DNA of 64,000 nucleotides from CAWCDJ01 sp963836015. Lineage in GTDB: Bacteria; Acidobacteriota; Terriglobia; Bryobacterales; Bryobacteraceae. How positions within the stretch are numbered: position 1 is the first letter of the stretch; every line of letters begins with the position of its first letter. The notes beneath the pieces were generated by a model. It saw only the letters and a list, made by a program, of their open reading frames with translations. It was not told the origin of the DNA and did no database searches. This document shows positions 15,530 to 24,534 of the stretch, one piece after another. Position numbers and translations under genes: made by a program. Where the stretch lies: positions 248,001 to 312,000 of the forward strand of contig CAWIIF010000008.1 in assembly GCA_963836015.1 (NCBI GenBank), read 5' to 3'.

Positions 15530-16877
15530 TTGGTGGCCGTCAATCCCTACGAGCGTGTTCCCTATCCGACCTATCCGCGCAGCCAGACGCATCCCGATTG
15601 CCTTGCCGCCGTCGCCACCCTGTTCGGGATGCGGCCCGCTCCCGTGGACCGCTGCCGCGTTCTGGAGTTGGGATCGGGCGATGGCGGCAACCTGCTGCCC
15701 ATGGCCTACGCCCTCCCGTCGAGCGAGTTCACCGGTATCGACCTCGCGCGCGAGGCCGTCGGCGAGGCCCGCCGTATGCAGGGCGCCCTGAAGCTCCGCA
15801 ACGTGCGGCTGATCGACGGCGACCTGCGCGAGATCGGTCCGGGCTTCGGCGAGTTTGACTACATCATCGCCCACGGCCTGTACTCGTGGGTTCCGCCGGA
15901 TGTCCGGGAGCACCTGATGGGGATCTGCCGCGAGTGCCTCGCGCCCCAGGGCGTCGCTTTCGTCAGCTACAATTGCTACCCCGGCGGCCACCTGCGCCAG
16001 ATGCTGCGCGGGATGCTGCGTTACCACGTCCGCGGCATCGGGGAGCCCGGCCGCGAACTGGCCGAGGCCCGTCGCTTTCTCCGGTTCTTCCTGGAGGCCC
16101 GTATGCTCACCCCCGAGTGGCAGGCGCTGGCCGATCGCGAGGCCCGGGCCATGCTCGAGCGCGACGATGCCGGCCTGTATCACGACGATCTCGCGGCCGT
16201 CAACGATCCCGCCTGGTTCCACCAATTCGCCGCGCACGCCGGACGCTGCGGACTGCAGTACCTGGGCGAGGCCGAGCCGTATGAGATGTTCGACCACCGC
16301 GGCGTCGTCGCGGAGTTTGCGGAAGGTGTGCTGGAGCGCGAGCAGTACCTGGATTTCCTCAAGGCCCGCCGCTTCCGCCAGACGCTCCTGTGCCGCGAAG
16401 GCGTCCGGCTCGACCGCGGTGCGGGTCCGGCACGGTTGGACGGATTTCTGTTCTCGGCATCCGGACGCGAGGTCTCGATCGCCACCGAAGACGGCCCGGC
16501 CCGGCAGGTGGCCCAGGCTTTGCGCGATATCTTCCCGCTGCCGGCCCCGTTTCAGGAGCTGATCGCGTACGCGGGCAGCACTGGAATCGCTGCGCGAGAT
16601 CCTCTGGTCGCTCGTCACCGCGGGGTTCGCCGACCTCCACGTGTACGGCTTCCCGTGCGAGGATGAAGTTTCGGAGCGTCCCCGCGCCAGCGCCGTCGTT
16701 CGCTACCAGGCGGAGCGCTCCGCCTCGGTGACCAATCTTTGCCACATGGTGGTGGAACTGGAAGAGGACGTGCGGCAGGCCGTCCGCCTGCTCGATGGCA
16801 CGCGAACCCGGGACGAAATCGGGTCCGGGAAGGACTGGCTGGAGTGGATGGCCGAGATGGCCCTGCTCGAGGCCTAA
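15530..16877 (+). pseudogene. SAM-dependent methyltransferase with regulatory domain, disrupted by a frameshift
   Basis: The first 348 or so codons encode a class I methyltransferase (VLELGSGDGGNLLPMAYALP, FTGIDLAREAV, DYIIAHGLYSWVP, FVSYNCYPGGHLRQM) followed by a methyltransferase regulatory domain (YHDDLAAVNDPAWFHQF, YLGEAEPYEMF). In the original frame translation ends at 16666 after a run of Arg/Pro-rich, non-family sequence. The expected continuation is found one base ahead from about 16577 (LESLREILWSLVTAGFADLH) and runs to TAA at 16877. Dropping one base near 16575-16577 joins both parts smoothly. Either a recent mutation or a sequencing error is likely. TTG 15530 or GTG 15533 is the start. 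Substrate unknown. Confidence 0.75.
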
Positions 16878-16931
16878 CGGGTTATCACGGAATTCGTCTA
16901 ATTCATTCGATCCCGAAATCTTGGAGGATGT

Positions 16932-19406
16932 ATGGAGACCTTCTGGCAGGATTTGCGGCACACCGTCCGCAACCTGCTGCAAGCGCCGGGATTCACCCTG
17001 GTCGCCGCGCTCACGCTGGCGATCGGGATCGGGGCCAATACAGCCGTTTTCAGCATCATTAATGCGATCCTGCTGCGCCCGCTTCAGTTTCGCGCGCCCG
17101 ACGAGCTCGTGCGTCTTTATGAAACCGAGTCGGCGCCGGGGAACTACCCGTTCGCCGGGCCCGATTTCGTCGACTGGAAAGCCCAGAACAGCACGTTCCA
17201 GGATATGGCCCTCTATGGCTGGGGGAACGATTTCAACTTGAGCGGCTCCGGCAGCCCCGACCACATCCTGGGTGTCCCTACCGCTGCGAACTTCTTCTCC
17301 CTGCTCGGCGTGCAGCCGCTCCTCGGCAGGACCTGGACCGCCGGTGAAGATCAGCCCGGGAAGAATCAGGTGGCGATTCTGGGGTACGCCTTGTGGCGCA
17401 GCCGCTTCGCCGGCGATCCTCACGCCGTGGGCGAAACCATCGAGCTGAACTCGAAGAAATACACCATCGTCGGCGTCATGCCGGCCGCGTTCCGCTTTCC
17501 CTCCCAGGCGCAGCTCTGGATCCCCCTCGATATGAGCACCAAGGGTCTTGGAGACCGCGGCAGCCATTGGGCCAATGCCATCGGAAGGCTGAAGCCGGGC
17601 GTGTCTCCCAAGGCCGCTTTGGCCGACCTCAGCACGATCGCCGGCCGCCTCGAGCAGCGCGATCCCGATTCGAATTACAAGGTCGGTGCCGTAGTGGTGC
17701 CGCTGCACGAGGACCTGGTCGGCAAGTCGCGCGATTCGCTGATCCTGATGCTTACTGCGGTGGGCCTGGTGCTGTTGATCGCCTGCGCCAACGTGGCCAA
17801 CCTGCTGCTTTCCCGCGCCGTGGCCCGGCAGAAGGAAATGGCGGTCCGCAGCGCGCTCGGCGCCGGACGCGCCCGGCTCTTCCGTCAGTTGCTGACCGAA
17901 AGCCTGGCCCTTTCGCTCACCGGCGGCGCCTTGGGGCTGCTTATGGGTTGGGCCATCATTCGCTGGTTCTCGACTGCCAAAGCCCTTGCCCTACCGCGCT
18001 TCAGCGTCATCCAGCTCGATCTTCCGGTTCTGGCTTTCACCTGTGCGCTGGCGATCCTGACCGGCATCCTGTTCGGTGTCTATCCGGCGCTCCAGACATC
18101 CCGTCCGGACCTGCACGAGGAGTTGAAAGGCGGAGCCGGAAGCGCCATCAGCCACGGCAAGCGCCGCCGCTTCACCAGCAACGTGCTCGTGGTGGTGGAG
18201 TTCGCGCTCTCGCTGCTCCTGCTGGCCTCGGCCGGACTGCTGCTGAAGGATTTCGCCCGGCTGCGCGGCATGGATATCGGGGTGCGCCCCGGGGGCGTCT
18301 GGACCGCCGCCATCCGCCTGCCGGAAGCCAATTACTCCAAGGATCCGCAACGGTTCTCGTTCGCCGGGTCCCTGCTCGATCGCGTCCAGCGGATCCCCGG
18401 AGTGGACACGGCGGCCGTCAGCAACCGCCTCCCGCTGGAAGGCGGCAGCAACTACTACGTCATCATCCGCGGCCGCAAGGCGGAGCTCATGAACGGCCCG
18501 CTGGTGGAGAGTCACGCGGTCTCGCCCGGCTACTTCCGCGCCATGGGCGTGCGCCTGCTCAAAGGCCGCCTGTTCAGCCCCGCCGACGTGCAGGGCGTTC
18601 TGGCGATGAACGAGCGGGCGCGCCCGCTGTGGGAGAGCGGAGCCCGCATGTTACCCGAACAGACCAACGCGATGGTTTACCCGGTGGTGATCAACGAAAG
18701 CATGGTTCGTGCCTTCTGGCCGAACGAAGATCCGCTCGGCAAGATGTTCTCCCGCGGCCGGCTGAACGGACCGTGGCAGCAGGTGATCGGCGTCGTGAAC
18801 GATGTCCGGCAGTGGGGTCTCACTCACAGGCCGGTTCCCGAAGCGTACGACGTTTACGACGGCGATTCGCGCTTCTTCCTGGTACTTCACACATCTCTCA
18901 AGCCGGCTTCGCTGACCGGTGCGGTTCGCCGGGAGTTGTCGCAGATCGACTCCAGCCTCCCGCTCTTTTCGGTCCGCACGATGGACGACGTGATCGCCGA
19001 GAACGCGCAGGGCCAGCGCTTCCTCAGCCTGCTGATCGGCTCGTTCGCGGCGCTGGCGGCCCTGCTCGCGGCGATCGGGATCTACGGCGTGCTCTCCTAC
19101 CTGGTGACGCAGCGCACCCGCGAGATCGGTATCCGGATGGCGCTCGGCGCGAGCCGCGGCCGGGTGCTCGGCGGGATTCTCGGCGAAGGCGCGCGCCTCG
19201 CCCTGGTGGGATTCGCCGCCGGCTTGGCCGGCGCCCTGGCCGCCGGCCGTATCCTGGCCAGCCTGCTGCACGAGGTAGAGCCAAGCGACCCGGTAGTCCT
19301 CGCGCTGACCGCCGGGTTGCTGGCCGCCGTCGCCCTGATCGCCTGTTATCTTCCGGCCCGCCGCGCTGCGAAGCTGGACCCGATGCGCGCCCTCAGGTAC
19401 GAGTAA
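16932..19406 (+). CDS. Orphan FtsX/MacB-like permease, acidobacterial duplicated type (ADOP)
   Basis: An 824-residue protein with two FtsX-type permease modules. It begins with LRHTVRNLLQAPGFTLVAAL and GIGANTAVFSIINAILLRPL, the hallmark of acidobacterial duplicated orphan permeases. It continues with a MacB-like periplasmic region and the membrane helices LILMLTAVGLVLLIACANVANLLLSRAV and, in the second module, IGSFAALAALLAAIGIYGVLSYLV, and finishes ARRAAKLDPMRALRYE. No ATPase gene is nearby, as is normal for this family, so what energises it and what it moves are unknown. A GGAGGATGT ribosome-binding site precedes ATG 16932. The longer N-terminal domain seen in the relative at 48534-51173 is absent. 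Confidence 0.9.
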   Translation: METFWQDLRHTVRNLLQAPGFTLVAALTLAIGIGANTAVFSIINAILLRPLQFRAPDELVRLYETESAPGNYPFAGPDFVDWKAQNSTFQDMALYGWGNDFNLSGSGSPDHILGVPTAANFFSLLGVQPLLGRTWTAGEDQPGKNQVAILGYALWRSRFAGDPHAVGETIELNSKKYTIVGVMPAAFRFPSQAQLWIPLDMSTKGLGDRGSHWANAIGRLKPGVSPKAALADLSTIAGRLEQRDPDSNYKVGAVVVPLHEDLVGKSRDSLILMLTAVGLVLLIACANVANLLLSRAVARQKEMAVRSALGAGRARLFRQLLTESLALSLTGGALGLLMGWAIIRWFSTAKALALPRFSVIQLDLPVLAFTCALAILTGILFGVYPALQTSRPDLHEELKGGAGSAISHGKRRRFTSNVLVVVEFALSLLLLASAGLLLKDFARLRGMDIGVRPGGVWTAAIRLPEANYSKDPQRFSFAGSLLDRVQRIPGVDTAAVSNRLPLEGGSNYYVIIRGRKAELMNGPLVESHAVSPGYFRAMGVRLLKGRLFSPADVQGVLAMNERARPLWESGARMLPEQTNAMVYPVVINESMVRAFWPNEDPLGKMFSRGRLNGPWQQVIGVVNDVRQWGLTHRPVPEAYDVYDGDSRFFLVLHTSLKPASLTGAVRRELSQIDSSLPLFSVRTMDDVIAENAQGQRFLSLLIGSFAALAALLAAIGIYGVLSYLVTQRTREIGIRMALGASRGRVLGGILGEGARLALVGFAAGLAGALAAGRILASLLHEVEPSDPVVLALTAGLLAAVALIACYLPARRAAKLDPMRALRYE

Positions 19407-19412
19407 AACCCA

Positions 19413-19463
19413 GTGGGGCAGGCCTCCCGGCCTGCCCAGCGCAGGCCGGGAGGCTTGCGCCAC
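19413..19463. repeat. 51-base palindromic repeat, intergenic copy
   Basis: The element starts GTGGGGCAGGCCTCCCGGCC and ends GGGAGGCTTGCGCCAC, with two internal GGCCTCCCGGCC-type palindromes joined by TGCCCAGCGCAGG. It fills almost the whole gap between two convergent genes. The same 51 bases occur inverted at 37961-38011 with a single difference. The strong stem could act as a bidirectional transcription stop here. Confidence 0.85.
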
Positions 19464-19468
19464 ATTGC

Positions 19469-20074
19469 TTACGACGACGATTTCATCTCCATCTCCCGGT
19501 TCAGTTGCTGGTCCTTCGCCCGCACGCGCGCGTACTCCACCGCATGGTCGGCCGTCTTCCGCAGGCTCGAGGAAAGATTATAAAGGTTGTCCATGTAGTT
19601 CTCGTACGTCGGATTCCACAGGTACCTTTGGTGAGTGGTGACGTAGAGGATGGCGTCGTCGGCGCTGTTCGCCATCAGCACGAGATCCTTCGACATCTGG
19701 TCTATGGTCCTCTGCTGCCACGGCGCGACCGCGCTGCGGATCGCCTCCAGCCGGCACAGTTTCCGGCCCATATCGTTAATCTCGGTCTTCAGGCTCTGCA
19801 ACTGGCCATCGTGCGTCTGCCAGCTCATCTCGGGAGTATCCGCGTAGCTCTCGAGGGTTGAGGCGTGATGCGACGCCACGGCTGCATCGTCCTGAATTCC
19901 CTGCATCAGCTGGTTAGCTTCCTGCCGGAAGTTCCAGTTGTAGGACTCGGCGGTTGCCTTTCCGGGGACGCACTCGCAAGCCCCCGCCGCGAAGGCCGGC
20001 GCCCCCATCGCGAAGGCGCAGGCGCAGCTCAGCAAAATTCGATTCCATCTCATGTTCGACTTACTTCCTTTCAT
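19469..20074 (-). CDS. Hypothetical secreted protein
   Basis: About 201 residues with a signal peptide (MRWNRILLSCACAFAMGAPA, cleavage near FAAGA). An in-frame ATG at 20053 (MRWNR) with GGAAG upstream is an alternative start to the one at 20074. The mature part has no further membrane segment and is mainly helical and charged (SWQTHDGQLQSLKTEINDMG; SSLRKTADHAVEYARVRAKD), with two Cys just after the cleavage site (ACECVPG) and one more in KLCRLEAI. I do not recognise a family; acidobacterial small periplasmic helical proteins of this kind are common but uncharacterised. Confidence 0.65.
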   Translation of the reverse strand: MKGSKSNMRWNRILLSCACAFAMGAPAFAAGACECVPGKATAESYNWNFRQEANQLMQGIQDDAAVASHHASTLESYADTPEMSWQTHDGQLQSLKTEINDMGRKLCRLEAIRSAVAPWQQRTIDQMSKDLVLMANSADDAILYVTTHQRYLWNPTYENYMDNLYNLSSSLRKTADHAVEYARVRAKDQQLNREMEMKSSS

Positions 20075-20227
20075 TCTGATTTCCCATCCTCTAACTGTTT
20101 GGATGTGCGCGCCGCGCGGCTCGCTGCCGCTTCGGCAGGGTATTTAGGGAGCGGAAAACCAAGTAGGCGCCGCCTGGGCGTACGGCGCTTCACAGGGAGG
20201 GTGGACGAGCGGACGGTCCGGTGCTGG

Positions 20228-20233
20228 TATGAT
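20228..20233 (+). promoter_or_regulatory. Extended -10 (TGGTATGAT) giving a leaderless start
   Basis: TATGAT at 20228-20233, preceded by TGG, lies exactly 7 bases before the in-frame ATG at 20241. This argues that 20241 rather than 20229, which overlaps the -10, is the true start and that the mRNA is leaderless. The stretch 20075-20227 shows nothing else. Confidence 0.5.
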
Positions 20234-20240
20234 GGCGGTC

Positions 20241-22097
20241 ATGATACGCCATTGGCTTTCGTTTTTCGTCATCGGCGCCGGCATCTTCGCTGCCGCCGGG
20301 ATCTCACTTGCTCAACCCCCCACGCAGTCATCTCTCTCGGGCGCTTATAACGTACGTTATTTAGGAGTCAACACGAACCCGGCCGACAGCGCCGTCAGCT
20401 TCTCGGGCACCTTCACCTTCGACGGGAATGGCGGGTTCACGGTCAGCGGTACCGGCGCCTCCGCCTCTACCAGCGATCACACGCTGAAATTCCTGACGTC
20501 CGGCCAGTACCTCGTGCTCTCGAACGGCATGGTCCAGTTGACCAACCCGTTCGACCCCACCGGCACCACCCAGCTCAATACCACGTCCACCGTCCTCTAT
20601 GGCGGGCTCGGCAGCGGCTACATTACCGCCAGCAGCACCGACACGCTCTATTCCGATATCTTTGTCGCCGTCAAGGTAGGCTCGGGCGGGTCGAACGCCA
20701 CGCTGAGCGGCAATTACCGGGTGGCCAGCCTGGAATTCCTGGGCGGCGATTTCAGCCAGACCCGCGACACGTTCTTCAGCCTCACAGCCGATGGCAAGGG
20801 CAGCCTGGGCAACGTGACGATCACCGGCACCGCGCAGAGCCTGAACAATGCCGACACCACGCAAACCAGCAGCGGCGCGACCTATACCGTGACCGCTAAC
20901 GGCACCGGCACGATGACCTTCCCGGCGCCCAGCGGCGTCACCGCCGCCAACACTCTGTTGAGCGGGGCCAAGACGCTGTATGTTTCCTCGGATGGCAACT
21001 TCTTCGTGGCCGGCGGGACTACCGCCTACGATATGGTGGTCGGCGTCAAAGCGGCGCCGGGAGCCAGCCTGGGCGGGTTTTACTTTACTTCCTACCTGGA
21101 GAACTACCAGGGTGACTCCAGCGGCAACACCAACGGCATCTACAGCGAAGAGGGAGCCTCGAATATGGTCAACGCGAAGGACGAACTGGCGCACCAGAGG
21201 ATCAACGAGGACGGGTTCGACTCCTACGATTCCACCTTCTACGACCAGTTCAGTTTCGACGCCAACGGCATCCAGACCCTTTCGGATTCCTATTGGGCCA
21301 ATGGGGCGGCCGGCAGCTTCGTGATCGGCGCGGGCCGCTCGACCAATTACCAGTTGGTGGTCTACATGAAGTCGGTCCCCATGAACCTCAGCGGCAATTA
21401 TCTGAATCCGCAGGGTATCGTCAACGCCGCCAGCAGCATCCCCTTCACTACCTCTTTTGCGCCGGGCGAGTTCATCAGCCTTTATGGCAACGGCTTCACC
21501 AACAGTACGCTCACCTCGGGGCTGCCCTTCCCGAATTCGCTCGGCGGCGTGCAGGTCACCGTCAACGGCACGCCCGCGCCGATCTACAGTGTCAGCCCGA
21601 CGCAGATCAACGCCCTCATTCCGTACTCGGCGCCTACCGACGGCACGCTGCTCGAAGTCAAGGTTTCCAACATCCCCAACAGCGCGTGGGTATATAGCGG
21701 CCCCACCGACCCGGGCGTTTACACCTATCCGACTCCCGGCGGCATCGGCATCGGCGCGATGATCCATAACTCCGACGGCACCATCGTGACGGAAGCCAAC
21801 CCCGCCAAGGCCGGGGAAGCGATTCAGATCTACTGTTCCGGGCTGGGCACCGTAACGCCCACCGTGACGACCGGAGCCGCCGCATCCGGCACCACCTTGA
21901 GCAATACCGACAATGCCGTCGGCGTCTACATCGACAGCGTGAACGCCAAGGTGCTGTTCGCCGGGCTCGCCCCGGGGTTTGGAGGCTTGTACCAGATCAA
22001 CGTGACGATCCCGGCCGGCCTGACCAGCGGCGATCATACCCTCGAGATAACCACCGACTACTCGGACAATTACCAGGCCACTATCCCGATCAAGTAG
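20241..22097 (+). CDS. Secreted protein with Solibacter-type C-terminal domain (TIGR03437-like)
   Basis: About 618 residues, starting MIRHWLSFFVIGAGIFAAAG, a signal peptide ending near SLA. Residues up to about 385 are Ser/Thr/Gly-rich beta repeats (FSGTFTFDGNGGFTVSGTGA; FFSLTADGKGSLGNVTITGT) of the kind found in acidobacterial surface proteins. From about residue 390 it carries the characteristic acidobacterial C-terminal domain: NAASSIPFTTSFAPGEFISL, YSVSPTQINALIPYSAP, GEAIQIYCSGLGTVTP and GGLYQINVTIPAGLTSGDH. Its role is unknown; surface or extracellular location is inferred. A start at 20229 is possible but overlaps a -10 box. Confidence 0.85.
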   Translation: MIRHWLSFFVIGAGIFAAAGISLAQPPTQSSLSGAYNVRYLGVNTNPADSAVSFSGTFTFDGNGGFTVSGTGASASTSDHTLKFLTSGQYLVLSNGMVQLTNPFDPTGTTQLNTTSTVLYGGLGSGYITASSTDTLYSDIFVAVKVGSGGSNATLSGNYRVASLEFLGGDFSQTRDTFFSLTADGKGSLGNVTITGTAQSLNNADTTQTSSGATYTVTANGTGTMTFPAPSGVTAANTLLSGAKTLYVSSDGNFFVAGGTTAYDMVVGVKAAPGASLGGFYFTSYLENYQGDSSGNTNGIYSEEGASNMVNAKDELAHQRINEDGFDSYDSTFYDQFSFDANGIQTLSDSYWANGAAGSFVIGAGRSTNYQLVVYMKSVPMNLSGNYLNPQGIVNAASSIPFTTSFAPGEFISLYGNGFTNSTLTSGLPFPNSLGGVQVTVNGTPAPIYSVSPTQINALIPYSAPTDGTLLEVKVSNIPNSAWVYSGPTDPGVYTYPTPGGIGIGAMIHNSDGTIVTEANPAKAGEAIQIYCSGLGTVTPTVTTGAAASGTTLSNTDNAVGVYIDSVNAKVLFAGLAPGFGGLYQINVTIPAGLTSGDHTLEITTDYSDNYQATIPIK

Positions 22098-22103
22098 GTG
22101 CCC

Positions 22104-22163
22104 CTCCCGCTCGCGGCTCTGTGCGCGCAATCGCAAACAGAGCCGCGACCGTTAGGGAGCGGG
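22104..22163. repeat. Imperfect palindromic repeat (second family), intergenic copy
   Basis: Left arm CTCCCGCTCGCGGCTCTGT (22104-22122) and right arm ACAGAGCCGCGACCGTTAGG plus GAGCGGG (22137-22163) pair as a long hairpin; the right arm has 8 extra bases (ACCGTTAG side). It starts 7 bases after the stop of the TIGR03437-like gene. A near-identical right arm recurs at 44896-44923 inside a coding sequence. Confidence 0.8.
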
Positions 22164-22246
22164 CCTTTCCCGGTAAAGTCATTGTGTTACCATTCAGAAG
22201 GACTTCGCTCCGGCTCCGTAGCTTGTCCCTTTCCGAACTTTAATCG

Positions 22247-23272
22247 ATGAATTTACGCTCTCTTTTCAGTCTCTTTTCCTCGGATCTTGCCATTGACCTG
22301 GGGACGGCGAACACGCTCGTCTACGCCAAGGGCAAGGGCATCGTGGTGAACGAGCCCTCCATCGTCGCCATTAATAAGAACACCGGAGAAGTCGAAGCCG
22401 TCGGCAAGGAAGCCAAGGAAATGCTGGGCCGCACGCCCGGCAATATCGTGGCCATCAAGCCGATGAAAGACGGGGTCATCGCCGATTTCAAAGTCACCGA
22501 GCGCATGCTGAATTACTTTATTCAGAAGGCGCACGGGCGGAAGATGCTGGTGCACCCCCGCATCGTGATCGGCGTGCCGAGCGAGATTACCCAGGTGGAA
22601 AAGCGGGCGGTCATGGATTCGGCCTACCGCGCCAAGGCCAGCGAAGTCCACCTGGTGGAACAGGCCATGGTGGCGGCCATCGGCGCCGGGCTCCCCATCA
22701 CCGAACCCAGCGGCAACATGGTGGTCGATATCGGCGGCGGCACCACCGACGTCGCGGTCATCTCCCTTTCCGGCATCGTCTATTCGCGCTCCGTCCGGGT
22801 TGCCGGCAACGAGATGGACGACGCCGTCATGCAGTTCCTCAAGCGCAAGTACAACCTGCTGATCGGCGAGCGCACCGCCGAGGCTATCAAGATCGAAGTC
22901 GGGTCGGCCTACCCGCTCGATAAGCCGCTCACCATGGAGATCAAGGGCCGCAACCTCATCGAAGGCGTGCCCCGCACCATCTCCATCGACGATTCGGAGA
23001 TCCGCGAGGCGCTCTCCGAGTGTGTGGCCACCATCGTCAATGCCATCCGCGTCGCGCTGGAGCGTACGCCACCCGAGTTGAGCGCCGATATCAGCGACCG
23101 CGGCATCGTCCTCACCGGCGGCGGCGCGCTCCTCAAGAACCTCGACAAGCGGATCCGCGAAGAGACCGGCCTCCCCGTATCGATTGCCGACGATCCCCTG
23201 GCCTCCGTCGTGCTCGGGACAGGAAGAATGTTGAGCGATTTCCGGCTGCTGCGTAAGATTTCGATAGACTAG
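22247..23272 (+). CDS. mreB: Rod shape-determining protein MreB
   Basis: A 341-residue actin-like ATPase that forms membrane-associated filaments and directs lateral peptidoglycan synthesis. ATP-site motifs are intact: DLAIDLGTANTLVYAKGKGI (phosphate 1), VVDIGGGTTDVAVIS (phosphate 2) and GIVLTGGGALLKNLD (adenosine). The N-terminal LFSLFSS segment can serve as the amphipathic membrane anchor. It is the first gene of the mreBCD group; mreC begins 5 bases (GTG) or 47 bases (ATG) downstream. Confidence 0.98.
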   Translation: MNLRSLFSLFSSDLAIDLGTANTLVYAKGKGIVVNEPSIVAINKNTGEVEAVGKEAKEMLGRTPGNIVAIKPMKDGVIADFKVTERMLNYFIQKAHGRKMLVHPRIVIGVPSEITQVEKRAVMDSAYRAKASEVHLVEQAMVAAIGAGLPITEPSGNMVVDIGGGTTDVAVISLSGIVYSRSVRVAGNEMDDAVMQFLKRKYNLLIGERTAEAIKIEVGSAYPLDKPLTMEIKGRNLIEGVPRTISIDDSEIREALSECVATIVNAIRVALERTPPELSADISDRGIVLTGGGALLKNLDKRIREETGLPVSIADDPLASVVLGTGRMLSDFRLLRKISID

Positions 23273-23319
23273 GTACAGTGGAGGCCGGTGTCCCCGGCTT
23301 CCCTGTAACGGGGCATGCC

Positions 23320-24534
23320 ATGGAGTCGCTGCTCAACCGGTACCGCAACATCACGGTCCTCCTGCTGGTGATTGTCGCCCAGCTCGTGTTGTTGGCGGTG
23401 CAGGTCAAGAACGACCAGGACGTACGCATTATCCGCGTATGGACGGTCACCGCCGTGACCCCCGCCGCCCGCGTTGCCGAGTGGCTCCGCAGCAGCAGCA
23501 TCGGGCTCATCCGCAACTACGTCACCCTCCATAATGCCGACGCCGAAAACCGCCAACTCCAGCAGGAGGTCGGCCGGCTGAAGATGGATAACATCTTCCT
23601 GCGCAACGAACTGGCGACGGCCGACCGCGCCCGGGCCCTGCAGGTCTTCCAGACCCAGATCCAGTCCCGTACGCTGGCCGCCAACGTGATCGGCATCGGG
23701 GCCGGGTCTAATTCGAAGGTGGTGTTCGTCAACCGCGGATCGGCCGAAGGGGTCATGCGCGGCATGGCGGTAGTCACTCCCGATGGCATCGTCGGCAAGG
23801 TCATCGCGGCCTATCCCACGGCTTCCGAAGTGCAACTGGTCACGGATGCCGATTTCGCGGCCGGCGTGGTTTCGCAGAAAACTCAGGTCCGCGGCACGCT
23901 GAAAGGGCAGGGCACTCCCCTCTGCAAAGTCGATTACATTCCGTACGAAGACAAGCTCGAAGTCGGCGAGACTTTCTACACGTCCGGCGATGACCGGGTC
24001 TTCCCCCGCGGTTTCCCGGTAGGGATCGTGAAGTCCGTCCGGCAGGCCACTCCGTTCAAGGAGATCCTGGTCGATCCGGCCGCTTTGAAGCATGGAATCG
24101 AGGACGTGCTGATCGTCGTCAACGGTGTGCATCAGGACATCCCCGAGGTCCCGCCCGCCAGCCAGCCGGTCTATATCGGAGCCCCGCCGCCCACCCCCGG
24201 CGCCCAGCCTACTACTACCCAGCCCGCACCCACGGGTACGGAAGCGGACAAGCTGCGGAATATCTATAAATCGGTGGGTGAGTCCGAGAACTACACATTC
24301 GGCGACAGCGGCGTCGGCGCCCGGGCTCCGGATTTTACCAAGCTGCCGCCGCTCAACGGCCGCGGAGCGGCGCCCGCCACCCAACCCGCTGTCAAGCCGC
24401 CCGTACAACCCCAGACCGCTCCTCAGACCGCTCCGAAGGCAACTCCCAAAACTACTCCTCCGGCTGTCAAGCCCCCCGACGCAGTTCGGCCCGGTAATCC
24501 GGCCGCGGGTACCCCCGGAGGCCCACCCCGCTGA
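23320..24534 (+). CDS. mreC: Rod shape-determining protein MreC
   Basis: A bitopic inner-membrane scaffold that links MreB to PBP2/RodA. MESLLNRYRNITVLLLVIVA gives a short cytoplasmic tail and one membrane helix, followed by a coiled coil (NADAENRQLQQEVGRLKMDN) and the MreC beta-barrel domain (GSAEGVMRGMAVVTPDGIVG; YTSGDDRVFPRGFPVGIV). The start ATG 23320 is preferred; GTG 23278 would add 14 residues. After about residue 280 there is an unusual 120-residue Pro/Thr/Ala-rich low-complexity tail (TAPQTAPKATPKTTPPAVKP) absent from enterobacterial MreC. The stop overlaps the mreD start (TGATG). Confidence 0.94.
   Translation: MESLLNRYRNITVLLLVIVAQLVLLAVQVKNDQDVRIIRVWTVTAVTPAARVAEWLRSSSIGLIRNYVTLHNADAENRQLQQEVGRLKMDNIFLRNELATADRARALQVFQTQIQSRTLAANVIGIGAGSNSKVVFVNRGSAEGVMRGMAVVTPDGIVGKVIAAYPTASEVQLVTDADFAAGVVSQKTQVRGTLKGQGTPLCKVDYIPYEDKLEVGETFYTSGDDRVFPRGFPVGIVKSVRQATPFKEILVDPAALKHGIEDVLIVVNGVHQDIPEVPPASQPVYIGAPPPTPGAQPTTTQPAPTGTEADKLRNIYKSVGESENYTFGDSGVGARAPDFTKLPPLNGRGAAPATQPAVKPPVQPQTAPQTAPKATPKTTPPAVKPPDAVRPGNPAAGTPGGPPR

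Noticed and set aside
20361..22136. 591-codon open frame antisense to the Solibacter-type secreted protein
   Set aside because: The sense strand has a signal peptide and a recognised C-terminal domain; the antisense product is Gly/Val/Arg-rich with no domain.
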